Shown here: positions 7,298 through 15,005 of the stretch, in pieces
Position numbering within the stretch: position 1 is the first letter of the stretch
Layout: every line of letters begins with the position of its first letter
Assembly (NCBI GenBank): GCA_023266195.1
Contig: JAHFRP010000005.1
Coordinates: 124,001-188,000 of the forward strand
Source: Sulfuricella sp.
GTDB taxonomy: Bacteria; Pseudomonadota; Gammaproteobacteria; Burkholderiales; Sulfuricellaceae
Reading direction: 5' to 3'
Length of the DNA: 64,000 nucleotides
Made by a program: the position numbers and the translations under genes
Notes under the pieces: model-generated
Seen by the model: only the letters and a program-made list of their open reading frames with translations
Database searches by the model: none
What the model was told of the DNA's origin: nothing

Positions 7298-8569
7298 TCA
7301 AAGTTTGCCGGTGAGACTGTAAAGCGGTTCCAGCACCCACTCGTAGAGGTGCCGGGTATCCTGCAAAACGTCGGCATCGAGCAGCATGCCGGCTTGCAGG
7401 GGCTGGCGTTGCCCATAGGCCATGACGCTCTGCTGTGCCAGATCGACGGTGATGCGATAGAGCGGTTCGCTGTTTTGCCCGTTGCCGCCGGCGAGATTGC
7501 CGAGCGCCGAGATCTCGTTGGCGGGCAGGGCGGTCTTTGATACTGACACTACCGTTCCCCGTGCGTGGCCGAATTTCTGGTAGGGATAGGCCTGGTAGCG
7601 CATCAGCGCGGTATCTCCCGGCTTGATGAAGCCCACCGCCTTGCTCGGGGCGTAGAGATGGGCCTGAAGTCTGGCCCCGCCGGGAACGATGCTGACCAGG
7701 GGGCGGGAGCCATCCTCCATCTGGCCGACTTCGGCCACTACCGCGGTGGCCGTGCCGGATTCCGGCGCGGTGATCACCAGGCGCCGCTTGGCTTCGCTCT
7801 CGGCCAATTCCTGGCCAACGCTGGAAATGCCGCGATCGATCTGGGCCAACTGGTTCTGCTGTTTCAGCGCCAGGCTCGACAATTCGCTCTTGCGGGTGGC
7901 CAGTTCCCGTCCGACGGAGATGAGTTCGCGCTCGATGCTTTGCAGGCGAGCCCGCTGGTCAAGAGTCTCTTCCTGCTTTTGCTGCACCTGTTCCTTTGAA
8001 ATGTAATCCTGTGCCAGGAGCCCCTGATAGCGAGCCACGCTATCCTCGGCCAGCTTGACCCGGCTGCGCTGGCCCTCGATGAGACTCTGGAGTTTTTGAC
8101 CCTCGGCTTGCAAGCCGTCGACGCGCTTCACCAGCATTTCCCGCTCGTCCTGTTGGAGCCGTCGCGTCTTGTCCATTTCTTCCTGCAAAGATTCGCGGCG
8201 CGACTCCACCTGCTTGCTGATCGCGGCCTGGATCTGGCCCTGGGTGCTGCTCTGGCGTTCGCTGGACAGGATATAGAGCACATCGCCCGTCTTGACCGAT
8301 TGCCCTTCGGCGACATGTTTTTCCAGAACAATGCCGATTTGGGGCGCATAAACCTTGACCAGCCCGGTATCCGGCACGAGCTGGCCGATGACGGTACTGC
8401 GTTTGGTGTAGGTTCCCCAGATGAGGAAGGCGGCGACGATGAGGGCGCACAGGGCGGCCGCGGCGGTCAGGAAGCTGTATGTTACGGGGCGGATCAGTAT
8501 GATCTCGCCCAGCCATTTGGTCTTGTTGGCGTTGACGGCTGCGGCGCGGTAGAGCGGCTGTTCTTTCAT
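7298..8569 (-). CDS. HlyD-family periplasmic adaptor of the peptide exporter
   Basis: 423 residues. A short cytoplasmic N-terminus is followed by one membrane anchor (about residues 30-52) and a split lipoyl/barrel-sandwich domain (VYAPQIGIVLEKHVAEGQSVKTGD). A long coiled-coil hairpin spans about 105-265, and a C-terminal beta domain (ITAPESGTATAVVAEVGQ) follows. It bridges the ABC transporter and TolC-type channel, as CvaA/MchE/CdzB do. First gene of the three-gene exporter operon, with its own promoter at 8617-8646. ATG at 8569 is preceded by a close AGGA. Confidence 0.92.
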   Translation of the reverse strand: MKEQPLYRAAAVNANKTKWLGEIILIRPVTYSFLTAAAALCALIVAAFLIWGTYTKRSTVIGQLVPDTGLVKVYAPQIGIVLEKHVAEGQSVKTGDVLYILSSERQSSTQGQIQAAISKQVESRRESLQEEMDKTRRLQQDEREMLVKRVDGLQAEGQKLQSLIEGQRSRVKLAEDSVARYQGLLAQDYISKEQVQQKQEETLDQRARLQSIERELISVGRELATRKSELSSLALKQQNQLAQIDRGISSVGQELAESEAKRRLVITAPESGTATAVVAEVGQMEDGSRPLVSIVPGGARLQAHLYAPSKAVGFIKPGDTALMRYQAYPYQKFGHARGTVVSVSKTALPANEISALGNLAGGNGQNSEPLYRITVDLAQQSVMAYGQRQPLQAGMLLDADVLQDTRHLYEWVLEPLYSLTGKL

Positions 8570-8616
8570 GTCCTGAGATATTAACCGGGCTTGTCTGGTG
8601 TCGGCAAGCGCGCCTT

Positions 8617-8646
8617 ACTGTAGAAAACTTTGCGTGGAGATGTCAA
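8617..8646 (-). promoter_or_regulatory. Promoter of the exporter operon
   Basis: Minus strand: -35 TTGACA (8646-8641, consensus), 18-base spacer, -10 TACAGT (8622-8617). Start near 8610, about 40 nt before the adaptor ATG. It would let the exporter be made independently of peptide gene 2. Confidence 0.65.
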
Positions 8647-8660
8647 CGCGGGGAGGGGGA

Positions 8661-8739
8661 GGGCGCACCCCAGAGTGCGCCCCGGCCGGCAAGCACTTGT
8701 CGCGCTTGCCGGCCTAATCGGATAAAACTTATCCGATTA
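8661..8739 (-). terminator. Three successive hairpins between peptide gene 2 and the exporter genes
   Basis: In transcript order: an 11-bp stem with 3-base loop at 8739-8715 beginning in the stop codon (TAATCGGATAA / TTATCCGATTA); an 11-bp stem at 8714-8684 (GGCCGGCAAGC / GCTTGCCGGCC); and a GGGCGCAC/GGTGCGCCC stem around 8681-8661. No U-tract follows any of them. Likely partial termination or 3'-end protection of an abundant peptide mRNA. Confidence 0.65.
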
Positions 8740-8961
8740 CAGGTGAAGGCCGCCGAGCAAGCCGCCGAGCAAGCCGGTCACGGTGCCGAGAACGCCGCTG
8801 ACCAGGCCGGTCACGGTGCCGAGCAGGCCGCCGACCAGATCCAGTACCGGCTTCAGCAGGCCCAGAACCGGGGTCAACAGGGAGCCCAGCAGGCCGCCCA
8901 GATCCAGGGCGCCACCAGACACAACGGCGATTTCTTGCTTGTTCAGTTCTTGAATTGCCAT
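8737..8961 (-). CDS. Double-glycine-leader glycine-zipper peptide 2 (bacteriocin-like)
   Basis: 74 residues. The 17-residue leader MAIQELNKQEIAVVSGG differs from that of peptide 1 at two positions and ends in the C39 cleavage GG. The 57-residue core is cysteine-free and dominated by Gly, Leu and Val. It has a PVLGLLKPVLDLV segment, then two GTVTGL-type 11-residue units, ending GGLLGGLHL. As with CdzC/CdzD, two related but unequal glycine-zipper peptides share one exporter; they may act together. It lies upstream of the exporter operon with its own promoter and structured leader. A pore-forming or surface-aggregating role is inference. Confidence 0.88.
   Translation of the reverse strand: MAIQELNKQEIAVVSGGALDLGGLLGSLLTPVLGLLKPVLDLVGGLLGTVTGLVSGVLGTVTGLLGGLLGGLHL
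8764..8829 (-). repeat. Two tandem 33-bp repeats inside peptide gene 2
   Basis: Units at 8764-8796 and 8797-8829, related to the three units of peptide gene 1; each encodes one 11-residue zipper unit. Confidence 0.8.
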
Positions 8962-8994
8962 GATATTACCTCTCTATGAATTGACGATAAAATT

Positions 8995-9034
8995 GCCGCC
9001 CCTTGGCGGCTGCTATTGCGTTTCTACACGCAAT
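8995..9034 (-). promoter_or_regulatory. Two leader hairpins upstream of peptide gene 2
   Basis: Proximal hairpin GCCGCC (8995-9000)/GGCGGC (9005-9010) with a 4-base loop, and distal hairpin ATTGCG (9015-9020)/CGCAAT (9029-9034) with an 8-base loop. Same order and spacing relative to the start codon as in the leader of gene 1. Confidence 0.6.
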
Positions 9035-9139
9035 CCCTTGTGGCACGGAAATCGCCCCCTTCCAAGACGATTCCCAACGTGCGGTGTATGTTTTGATTTT
9101 TGTGAAACATCGCATCGATGCGGTTATCATTTTCAGCAC

Positions 9140-9167
9140 ATTATACATATTCAGCGAAAAGCAACAA
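9140..9167 (-). promoter_or_regulatory. Promoter of peptide gene 2
   Basis: Minus strand: -35 TTGTTG (9167-9162), 16-base spacer, -10 TATAAT (9145-9140); start near 9133, about 170 nt before the ATG. Boxes and flanks are conserved with 3522-3549. The conserved block ends near 9207. Confidence 0.75.
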
Positions 9168-9207
9168 TTGAAATTTGGCCGGGTTCCCATGAATTTTTTG
9201 TTACGAT

Positions 9208-9470
9208 GGGTGGGCGCTCAAATCCGCCTCCGACTGCACGTTGCCACGCCAACGCCGGAGCTCTATATGAGGTTGTGCGGTGAGGCTTCCCGATCCGCAT
9301 GGCCACATAATCTATGGAACCCTTGAACGGGTTGGCGCATAATGGCTGCTCGGTTCGCTACAGTCTTTTGCTGCTGTGGTAAGCGGGAAGCGTGTTTAGA
9401 TTGGTGCCGATTGGTTCTGCGCACTTTAATTCTGCCGGCGCTTTGTGGCGGCGGGGCATGGCGCCTGAGT
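9208..9470. other. Intergenic region between peptide 2 promoter and the repeat
   Basis: No convincing gene on either strand. It presumably holds promoter elements of the divergent sensor kinase gene, but no clear -35/-10 pair was identified. Confidence 0.4.
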
Positions 9471-9632
9471 GTTAGGAGACGGCCGGACTTGAAGAATCGC
9501 AGTGAAAATTTGGTCGAGCATGGGCGGTTTGTGGCGATTTTGCCCGGTAACGGTGATTCTGTTGCCCGAGAAGGTGGCGAAGCGTGCGCCGGCCAGGCAA
9601 ATTCGCTCCCGGCTTCCCCGGCGTCTGGCAGC
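9471..9632. mobile_element. Degenerate copy of the 2768-2935 MITE-like repeat
   Basis: The left end TTAGGAG...GGACTTGAAGAATCGCAG matches the outer end of the first copy with a few changes. Similarity continues as scattered blocks (GAAAATT, ATTTTGCC, GATTCT, GCCGG.CAGGC). The distal end is poorly preserved. Orientation is opposite to the copy at 2768-2935, so the two bracket the peptide/exporter locus in inverted arrangement. Confidence 0.55.
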
Positions 9633-9701
9633 CTTGCGGATTCTGTGCACCTGAGCGCCGCACGTCGTGCACCGTTGCGTTCGGTCAGCGACTTTCCCAG
9701 C

Positions 9702-12278
9702 ATGGCTTTTTTCTTCCGTAGTTTTGTCCACTTCCCGTTGTTCGCGGTGTGGGCATTGGCGGTTGCCGCCGGCTACGTCATGGAGTCCGGATTCAAGATC
9801 CAGATCGGAGCGCTTGCTCATGAGGCACTCGGCGGTTTTCAGCGGGAGTTGCGGCAGGCTGGAAATTCGTGGGAGGAGAGTCTGGCCGGACACAAGCTTC
9901 CCGCTTCGGCAGCGAGACTATTCCAGCCGGTAACGGGCGAAGGGCCCGAGTATGTCTTGGTGAGCTCCCGCAACATCGTGCTTCGGGCGCCCCGCCAGGA
10001 TATGGTGGGTGCAACGGCGGATGAATACTTCGGGCCACAGATTCTGTTGCTTGCCGCCAAGGCCCGGCTGGACGAAGAAGTGGCTGCAAACTCGGCGGGC
10101 GATGAGCTTCTGGGGGTTTACCCCCTTCGCGGCAGCGTGCTGGGCGAGGGCCATGCGTTGCTTGTCGCCCGGAGGAATCTTGCGCCCCAGTTGCCCGCCC
10201 TCGTAAAAGCGCACCAAAAAGCCATGGGCTACCTCTTGACGGTGACGTTATTATTGTCCGTCCTGCTCGGAATGCATGCGCTGCTTTCAACGAATCGCCG
10301 CCTGGCCCGCATCGGCGCGGCCATGGCGCGCTTCGCCGAGGGTGAATCCGGTGCCCGCGCGAGCTTGGCGGGCAGCGACGCCATTGCCTGGCTGGGAAAA
10401 CGATTCGATGCCATGACGGAACGAATGGCGCGCGAGCGCAGGAATCTTGCCGAAAGCGAGGAACGGCTCAAATTTGCGCTGCATGGCAGCAACGCCGGTA
10501 TTTGGGACTGGCGGATGGATAGCGGTCACACCTATTATTCGCCCCGCTGGAAGAGCCTGCTCGGGTTTGCCGAAGACGAGTTGCTGGCGCATGCTGAAGA
10601 ATGGTTGAAACGAGTCCATCCGGACGACCTCCCCCGTGTCATGGGACTTCTGAATGCGCACATCAGCGGGAAAAGCGAATTTTTTGAGAGTGAGCACCGC
10701 TTGCGCCGGAAGGACAGCAGCTACCTGTGGGTTCTGGAGCGCGGCACCGCCATCCGCGACCAGGGTGGAGTCTATCGCATGGTCGGTGCCCTGACCGATA
10801 TTTCCCGCCGAAAAGAGGTGGAGTCGGCCTTGCAGCGCAGTGAGGAAGAATATCGCTCTGTTGTCGAAGGGGTTACGCAGGTTATTTTCAGGAGCGATGC
10901 CCAAGGTCGTCTCACCTTCCTCAATCCGGCCTGGGGCGAACTAACCGGTTTTTCCGTGGAGTCCAGCCTTTCCCGCTTGCTGGGCGATTTTGTCTTGGAG
11001 GATGATCGGAGCAAGGCTCGAAAGTTGTTCCAGGCCGTTAGCGGAGGTACGTCAGAAACGGTCGAGGGCGAGTTCCGCCTGGTCGGTCGCGAAGAAACGG
11101 GCCGTTGGTTCAGCCTGCATGCCCGCGCCATGCGCGATGGCGGGGTGGTGACCGGTATCGCGGGCGTGTTGACCGATATCGATGCCCAGAAGAGTGCCCA
11201 GAATGCCCTAACCCGGAGCAATAACGAACGCAAAGCCATTCTTGATGTGAGCCCGGATGGTTTTGTGTTCATCGACCACGAACTCAATGTGGCCTACGTA
11301 AACCCCGCCTTCCTCGCCATGACTGGTTTCGGCGCTGCGGATTTGGAAGGCCGGAGCCTCGGGTCGCTGGAGCTCCAATTGGGCGCGCTGTGCGATGAGA
11401 AAAAACCGCTCCCGGCTTTCGCCGCGGCGGCTGATGACGGCGAAATCCTGTATCTCGCCCGGCCCGAGAAAGCGGTTCTGAAATTGTTGGTCCGGACCAT
11501 TCGCGATGAGTCTGAGGATGCGCAGGGGAGTGTCATGTACTTTCGTGATGTGACGCGCGAGACCGAGATCGACCGCATGAAGAGCGAGTTTCTGTCCACC
11601 GCGGCGCACGAGCTGCGCACGCCTATGGCAAGCATCTACGGCTTTTCCGAGCTTTTGCTGGCCCGCGAGTTTGACGCAGCCACCCAGCGGGACCTGATCC
11701 AGACCATTCATCGCCAGACCAGGAATCTCATCGATCTGGTCAATGAATTGCTGGATCTGGCCCGCATCGAGGCCAGGGGCGGCAAGAGTTTTAAAATCCA
11801 GGAACAGGAAGTGGCGCCGCTCGTGCTCAATGCCGCAGCATCCCTATATATACCCGCAGAAACGCACAGCATGGAGGTGGACCTGCCAAAGGATCTTCCT
11901 ATTGTGCGTGTAGATGCCGAGAAATTTCGACAATGTCTGGCCAACGTGCTGAGCAATGCCCTCAAATACTCTCCCGCCGGCGGCGCAATCAAGGTTTCGG
12001 CGTCCACCAAGCGTAGCGCCAAGGGGCAGGAACTCGTTGGGGTAACGGTGCAGGATCAGGGGATCGGCATGACTTCGGAACAGGTGGCGCATATATTCGA
12101 CCGCTTTTATCGCGCCGATGCCTCCGGCGCCATTCCCGGCACCGGACTGGGGATGTCGCTGGTCAAGGAAACCATGGAAATTCTCGGCGGCGAGGTGACC
12201 GTCAACAGCGTCCCGGGCCAGGGTACGGAGGTGAGCCTGTGGCTGCAGGCCGTCCGCCCCGCCAGGAAAGCGGCGTGA
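9702..12278 (+). CDS. Membrane sensor histidine kinase with HAMP and three PAS domains
   Basis: 858 residues from the ATG at 9702. The frame stays open 120 codons further upstream but there crosses the degenerate repeat, so that part is not native. Seen: TM1 (about 6-28), periplasmic sensor, TM2 (about 175-195), HAMP (197-250), PAS 1-3 (about 250-370, 370-505, 505-620). HisKA follows with FLSTAAHELRTPMAS (His about 634), then HATPase with N box (NVLSNALKYS), DQGIGM and GTGLGMSLV. It likely phosphorylates the receiver protein starting 8 bases downstream. It lies between the glycine-zipper locus and the Tad operon; which of these it controls is unknown. Confidence 0.88.
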   Translation: MAFFFRSFVHFPLFAVWALAVAAGYVMESGFKIQIGALAHEALGGFQRELRQAGNSWEESLAGHKLPASAARLFQPVTGEGPEYVLVSSRNIVLRAPRQDMVGATADEYFGPQILLLAAKARLDEEVAANSAGDELLGVYPLRGSVLGEGHALLVARRNLAPQLPALVKAHQKAMGYLLTVTLLLSVLLGMHALLSTNRRLARIGAAMARFAEGESGARASLAGSDAIAWLGKRFDAMTERMARERRNLAESEERLKFALHGSNAGIWDWRMDSGHTYYSPRWKSLLGFAEDELLAHAEEWLKRVHPDDLPRVMGLLNAHISGKSEFFESEHRLRRKDSSYLWVLERGTAIRDQGGVYRMVGALTDISRRKEVESALQRSEEEYRSVVEGVTQVIFRSDAQGRLTFLNPAWGELTGFSVESSLSRLLGDFVLEDDRSKARKLFQAVSGGTSETVEGEFRLVGREETGRWFSLHARAMRDGGVVTGIAGVLTDIDAQKSAQNALTRSNNERKAILDVSPDGFVFIDHELNVAYVNPAFLAMTGFGAADLEGRSLGSLELQLGALCDEKKPLPAFAAAADDGEILYLARPEKAVLKLLVRTIRDESEDAQGSVMYFRDVTRETEIDRMKSEFLSTAAHELRTPMASIYGFSELLLAREFDAATQRDLIQTIHRQTRNLIDLVNELLDLARIEARGGKSFKIQEQEVAPLVLNAAASLYIPAETHSMEVDLPKDLPIVRVDAEKFRQCLANVLSNALKYSPAGGAIKVSASTKRSAKGQELVGVTVQDQGIGMTSEQVAHIFDRFYRADASGAIPGTGLGMSLVKETMEILGGEVTVNSVPGQGTEVSLWLQAVRPARKAA

Positions 12279-12285
12279 GCCTGAA

Positions 12286-12657
12286 ATGAACAAGCTGAAA
12301 ATATTGATCGTGGATGACCAGAGCGACCTGCGCAAGCTCTTGCGCATGACCTTGGCGCTTATCGACTGCGATTTGCATGAGGCCGACAGCGGGTTGGGGG
12401 CAATGACGATGATGCGGACGCTCAAGCCCGACGTGGTGATTCTCGACGTGATGCTGCCGGGCGGCATCGACGGCTACCAGGTGTGCCAGGCGATCAAGAC
12501 GGACCCGGTCATGAAAAAGGCTTTTGTCCTCCTCTTGAGTGCACGGGGCCAAAAGTCGGATATGGAGGAAGGCAGGCGGGTGGGGGCTGACGGCTACATG
12601 GTTAAACCCTTCAGTCCGCTGGAATTGATAGAAACGATAAAATTTATGCACAAATGA
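12286..12657 (+). CDS. Single-domain response regulator (CheY-like receiver)
   Basis: 123 residues, receiver domain only. Acidic pair Asp10/Asp11, phospho-acceptor Asp54 (VVILDVMLP), conserved Ser (LLLSARG) and Lys-Pro (YMVKPFSP) are all present. No output domain, so it acts by protein contact or as a phosphorelay carrier. It starts 8 bases after the kinase stop codon, so co-transcribed and almost certainly its partner. The Tad pilus operon begins about 100 bases downstream. Confidence 0.93.
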   Translation: MNKLKILIVDDQSDLRKLLRMTLALIDCDLHEADSGLGAMTMMRTLKPDVVILDVMLPGGIDGYQVCQAIKTDPVMKKAFVLLLSARGQKSDMEEGRRVGADGYMVKPFSPLELIETIKFMHK

Positions 12658-12754
12658 TATTTGCGTGATAGTATGGGTTCCACGTAGGGGAAGCAGTGAA
12701 GTTAACAGGCTTTTTTTGTTTGATTTGGCAACGTAATTTGAGAGGAGAAGCGTC

Positions 12755-12919
12755 ATGTGGCATTCAATAGTCAAATTTGTCCGTAACGAAGAAGGCGCGA
12801 CCGCAGTCGAGTACGGCCTGATCGCGGCGTTGATCGCGGTGGCGATTGTTACTGTGGTAACGAACTTGGGCAGCCAACTGGTTGTTATCTTCCAGAGAAT
12901 CCTCACTGCAATCAGCTAG
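12755..12919 (+). CDS. flp: Flp/Fap-type major pilin subunit
   Basis: 54 residues, the usual size of Flp prepilins. The short charged leader ends in EEG, followed by ATAVEYGLIAALIAVAIV: cleavage after Gly14 by the prepilin peptidase, Glu at mature position 5 and a hydrophobic assembly helix. Ribosome-binding site AGAGGAG, eight bases before ATG. First gene of the Tad operon; it forms the adhesive Flp fibre. Confidence 0.95.
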   Translation: MWHSIVKFVRNEEGATAVEYGLIAALIAVAIVTVVTNLGSQLVVIFQRILTAIS

Positions 12920-13036
12920 GGGCGGGTGGCGGTGGCTGTTTCGGCAAACGGCCGCAAGCCGATGAGTCGGGCCGCCGTTCTTTGACTCCCTGTTCTGGCG
13001 AGGAACGCAGGGGTTCGGCTGGTTGAGGGCGCTGGC

Positions 13037-13522
13037 ATGATCGCGCAGTTGGCTGTAATTGTCTGGGCGGGCGGTTTGGCCTACGAGGATTGGCGATGGC
13101 GGCGTCTCCCCAATGCCTTGCTGGCGGCGGGGGCGGCGCTGGGCTTGGCGCATTGGGCCGCATACGGCGCCATGCCTTTCGGGGCGCCGATGTCCGAAGG
13201 GGCTGTGGCGGCGGCATTGGGTTTGGTGGCGCTGTTGCCCTTTTATCGGGCGGGCTGGATGGGCGCCGGGGATGTAAAGCTCAGTGCCGTGATCGGCTGG
13301 TTGGGCGGGATGCAGGTATTGCTGGCGGTGTTTTTCGCTGCGTGCATCGCGGCCGGGGTATTTGCCGTTCTGCTGCTCAGCCCGACTTGCCGCCGCTTTA
13401 TGGGCGACCGCAGCCTGGAGCGGCGACTGGGGAGGCGCGTTCCTTTCGGCGTCGGCCTGGCGGTCGCGGTCATGGTGCTGGCGGCAGGCGGGCTCGTTCA
13501 AGGCGGGTTCCGTTTCTGGTAG
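13037..13522 (+). CDS. tadV: A24 prepilin peptidase of the Tad system (TadV/CpaA)
   Basis: 161 residues with about five membrane helices and the two catalytic aspartates of A24 peptidases: YEDWRWRRLPN near the N-terminus and MGAGDVKL (GxGD-type) in the middle. It removes the leader from Flp and from TadE/TadG-type pseudopilins. The size matches short CpaA/TadV enzymes without an N-methylation domain. ATG 13037 follows GGTTGAGGGCGCTGGC, a weak ribosome site. Confidence 0.9.
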   Translation: MIAQLAVIVWAGGLAYEDWRWRRLPNALLAAGAALGLAHWAAYGAMPFGAPMSEGAVAAALGLVALLPFYRAGWMGAGDVKLSAVIGWLGGMQVLLAVFFAACIAAGVFAVLLLSPTCRRFMGDRSLERRLGRRVPFGVGLAVAVMVLAAGGLVQGGFRFW

Positions 13523-13536
13523 CAAGAGGGGGTGGC

Positions 13537-13989
13537 ATGACTGACGGACGGTTTGGGCGGGAATCCGGGGGGAGGGGCCGCCAGCACGGCGCCGCGGCGG
13601 TCGAATTCGCCTTGGTGTTCGGCATGTTTTTCGTGGTCATGTATGGGATTGTTGCTTACGGCGTCGTCTTCGCCGTCAAGCATTCCATGACCCAGGCCGC
13701 CAATGAGGGCGCGCGCGCCGCGGTGAAGGATGTGGGCGATGGCAGCATAGGCGCCCGCACGGCACTGGCCAAAACTGTCGCCACCAATGCCATCGCGTGG
13801 CTGGGCGCGCGGGCGCCGGTGCCGGAGGTCACGTCCGGCGCCTGTTCCGGCACCCCTTATACGTGCGTGACGGTGACGCTAACCTATAACTACGCCGCAA
13901 ATCCCATCGTGCCTCCGCTGCCGGGATTGGGTGTCGTTCTCCCGGCCACGCTCAAGGCGCAGGCGACAGTGGAAGTGGATGAAACGTAG
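13537..13989 (+). CDS. tadE: TadE-like minor pseudopilin
   Basis: 150 residues. N-terminal GAAAVEFALVFGMFFVVMYG matches the TadE prepilin-like motif with Glu five residues after the processing region and one membrane helix. The periplasmic part has one Cys pair (GACSGTPYTCVTV). The frame is open far upstream, but that region overlaps tadV; ATG 13537 with a GAGGGGG ribosome site is preferred. Needed for Flp pilus assembly. Confidence 0.88.
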   Translation: MTDGRFGRESGGRGRQHGAAAVEFALVFGMFFVVMYGIVAYGVVFAVKHSMTQAANEGARAAVKDVGDGSIGARTALAKTVATNAIAWLGARAPVPEVTSGACSGTPYTCVTVTLTYNYAANPIVPPLPGLGVVLPATLKAQATVEVDET

Positions 13990-14033
13990 TTGAGTGGGCG
14001 GCGACGGAGCCGAATTAGGAAGGGGAGACTGAC

Positions 14034-15005
14034 GTGGGCAAAACGCAAAGAATAATTGGGGCGGTGTTGATCCTGGTGGCCCTTGGGCTCGCCGGCTACG
14101 CCTGGGTTCTGAGCCAGCGCATGACCGCCAAGCAGGAGGTGGCGCAGATGCAGATGCAGGCGGTGGTCGTCGCCTCGGCGCGCATCCCGGCCGGTAGCCC
14201 GATTGCGGCTGGAATGGTGCGCTCGGCAATGTTCCCGGCCCGTCCGGAGGGAGCCTATTCCGACGTCACGGCGGTGGTGGGGAAAGTTACCGCCTCCGAC
14301 ATCGCGGCTGGCGAGCCGCTGCTTCGAGAACGCCTGGAGGGGGCTTCTCGTCCCGTGCTGCAGCATCTCGAACCGGGACGGCGGGCCGTTGCCGTGCGCG
14401 TGGACGACGTGATTGCGGTTGGCAATCGTCTGAATCCAGGCGATTTGGTCGACGTTTATGTCACCTTGCGCCGCAACAATGAGGAAATTCCGGATACCCA
14501 AAGTCGTTTGCTGCTGGAGAAGCTCCCGGTGCTTGCTTTCGGCGCCAAGGATGTGCCTGTTGCCAAGGGCGGAGAAGGTGGGCCCGTGACCCGGACCACG
14601 TCTGAGGTTCCCAAGACCGCGGTGCTGGCAGTCAAGTTGGAGGATGTGGATAAGTTGGCCTTGGCAGCCGACAGCGGGCGTTTGCTTCTGGCGCTTCGCC
14701 CCCACGAAAACCCCGGGGAAATCGGCGCAACGGCCACTCCCCCGCCAACAGGAGGCGAAACAAAGGTTGATGGCGCCAAGCAGTTGGCTGACGCCGCATC
14801 CCAGACCAAGCCTCTGCCGGCAGTGTTGACCTTGCGGGATCTGGTCGGGAACGTGAGGGGGACGGAAAGAACGAAAGCCGCCAGCGCCGCAGTACGCGGC
14901 GGCGTCAAGCTTGCCGGTGACATTCCACGCGGAGCGGCGGTCACGGTAATGCACGGTCTGAAAGAAAAAACAATCTATCTGGAAAAAACCGGGGCACGGC
15001 CATGA
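14034..15005 (+). CDS. cpaB: Flp pilus assembly protein CpaB/RcpC
   Basis: 323 residues, GTG start with an AGGAAGGGGAG ribosome site. One N-terminal membrane anchor, then an SAF domain (about 40-110; ARIPAGSPIAAGMV, ASDIAAGEPLLRERL) and the RcpC domain typical of the family (VAVRVDDVIAVGNRLNPGDLVDVYVT). A periplasmic component that supports the secretin. It overlaps the secretin gene by 4 bases. Confidence 0.92.
   Translation: MGKTQRIIGAVLILVALGLAGYAWVLSQRMTAKQEVAQMQMQAVVVASARIPAGSPIAAGMVRSAMFPARPEGAYSDVTAVVGKVTASDIAAGEPLLRERLEGASRPVLQHLEPGRRAVAVRVDDVIAVGNRLNPGDLVDVYVTLRRNNEEIPDTQSRLLLEKLPVLAFGAKDVPVAKGGEGGPVTRTTSEVPKTAVLAVKLEDVDKLALAADSGRLLLALRPHENPGEIGATATPPPTGGETKVDGAKQLADAASQTKPLPAVLTLRDLVGNVRGTERTKAASAAVRGGVKLAGDIPRGAAVTVMHGLKEKTIYLEKTGARP

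Noticed and set aside
8966-9190. Possible small immunity ORF upstream of peptide gene 2 (minus strand, 74 codons)
   Set aside because: It lies entirely inside the conserved promoter/leader region, has no ribosome site, and the frame is not conserved in the paralogous leader at 3358-3590.
9702-12657. Kinase/receiver pair as quorum system for the bacteriocin locus
   Set aside because: The kinase has PAS/HAMP architecture rather than a peptide-receptor type, and the receiver lacks a DNA-binding domain; a regulatory link to the peptides is possible but unsupported.
12658-12754. sigma54 promoter before flp
   Set aside because: TTTGGCAACGTAATTTG superficially resembles a -24/-12 pair, but spacing and the GC element do not fit TGGCAC-N5-TTGC.
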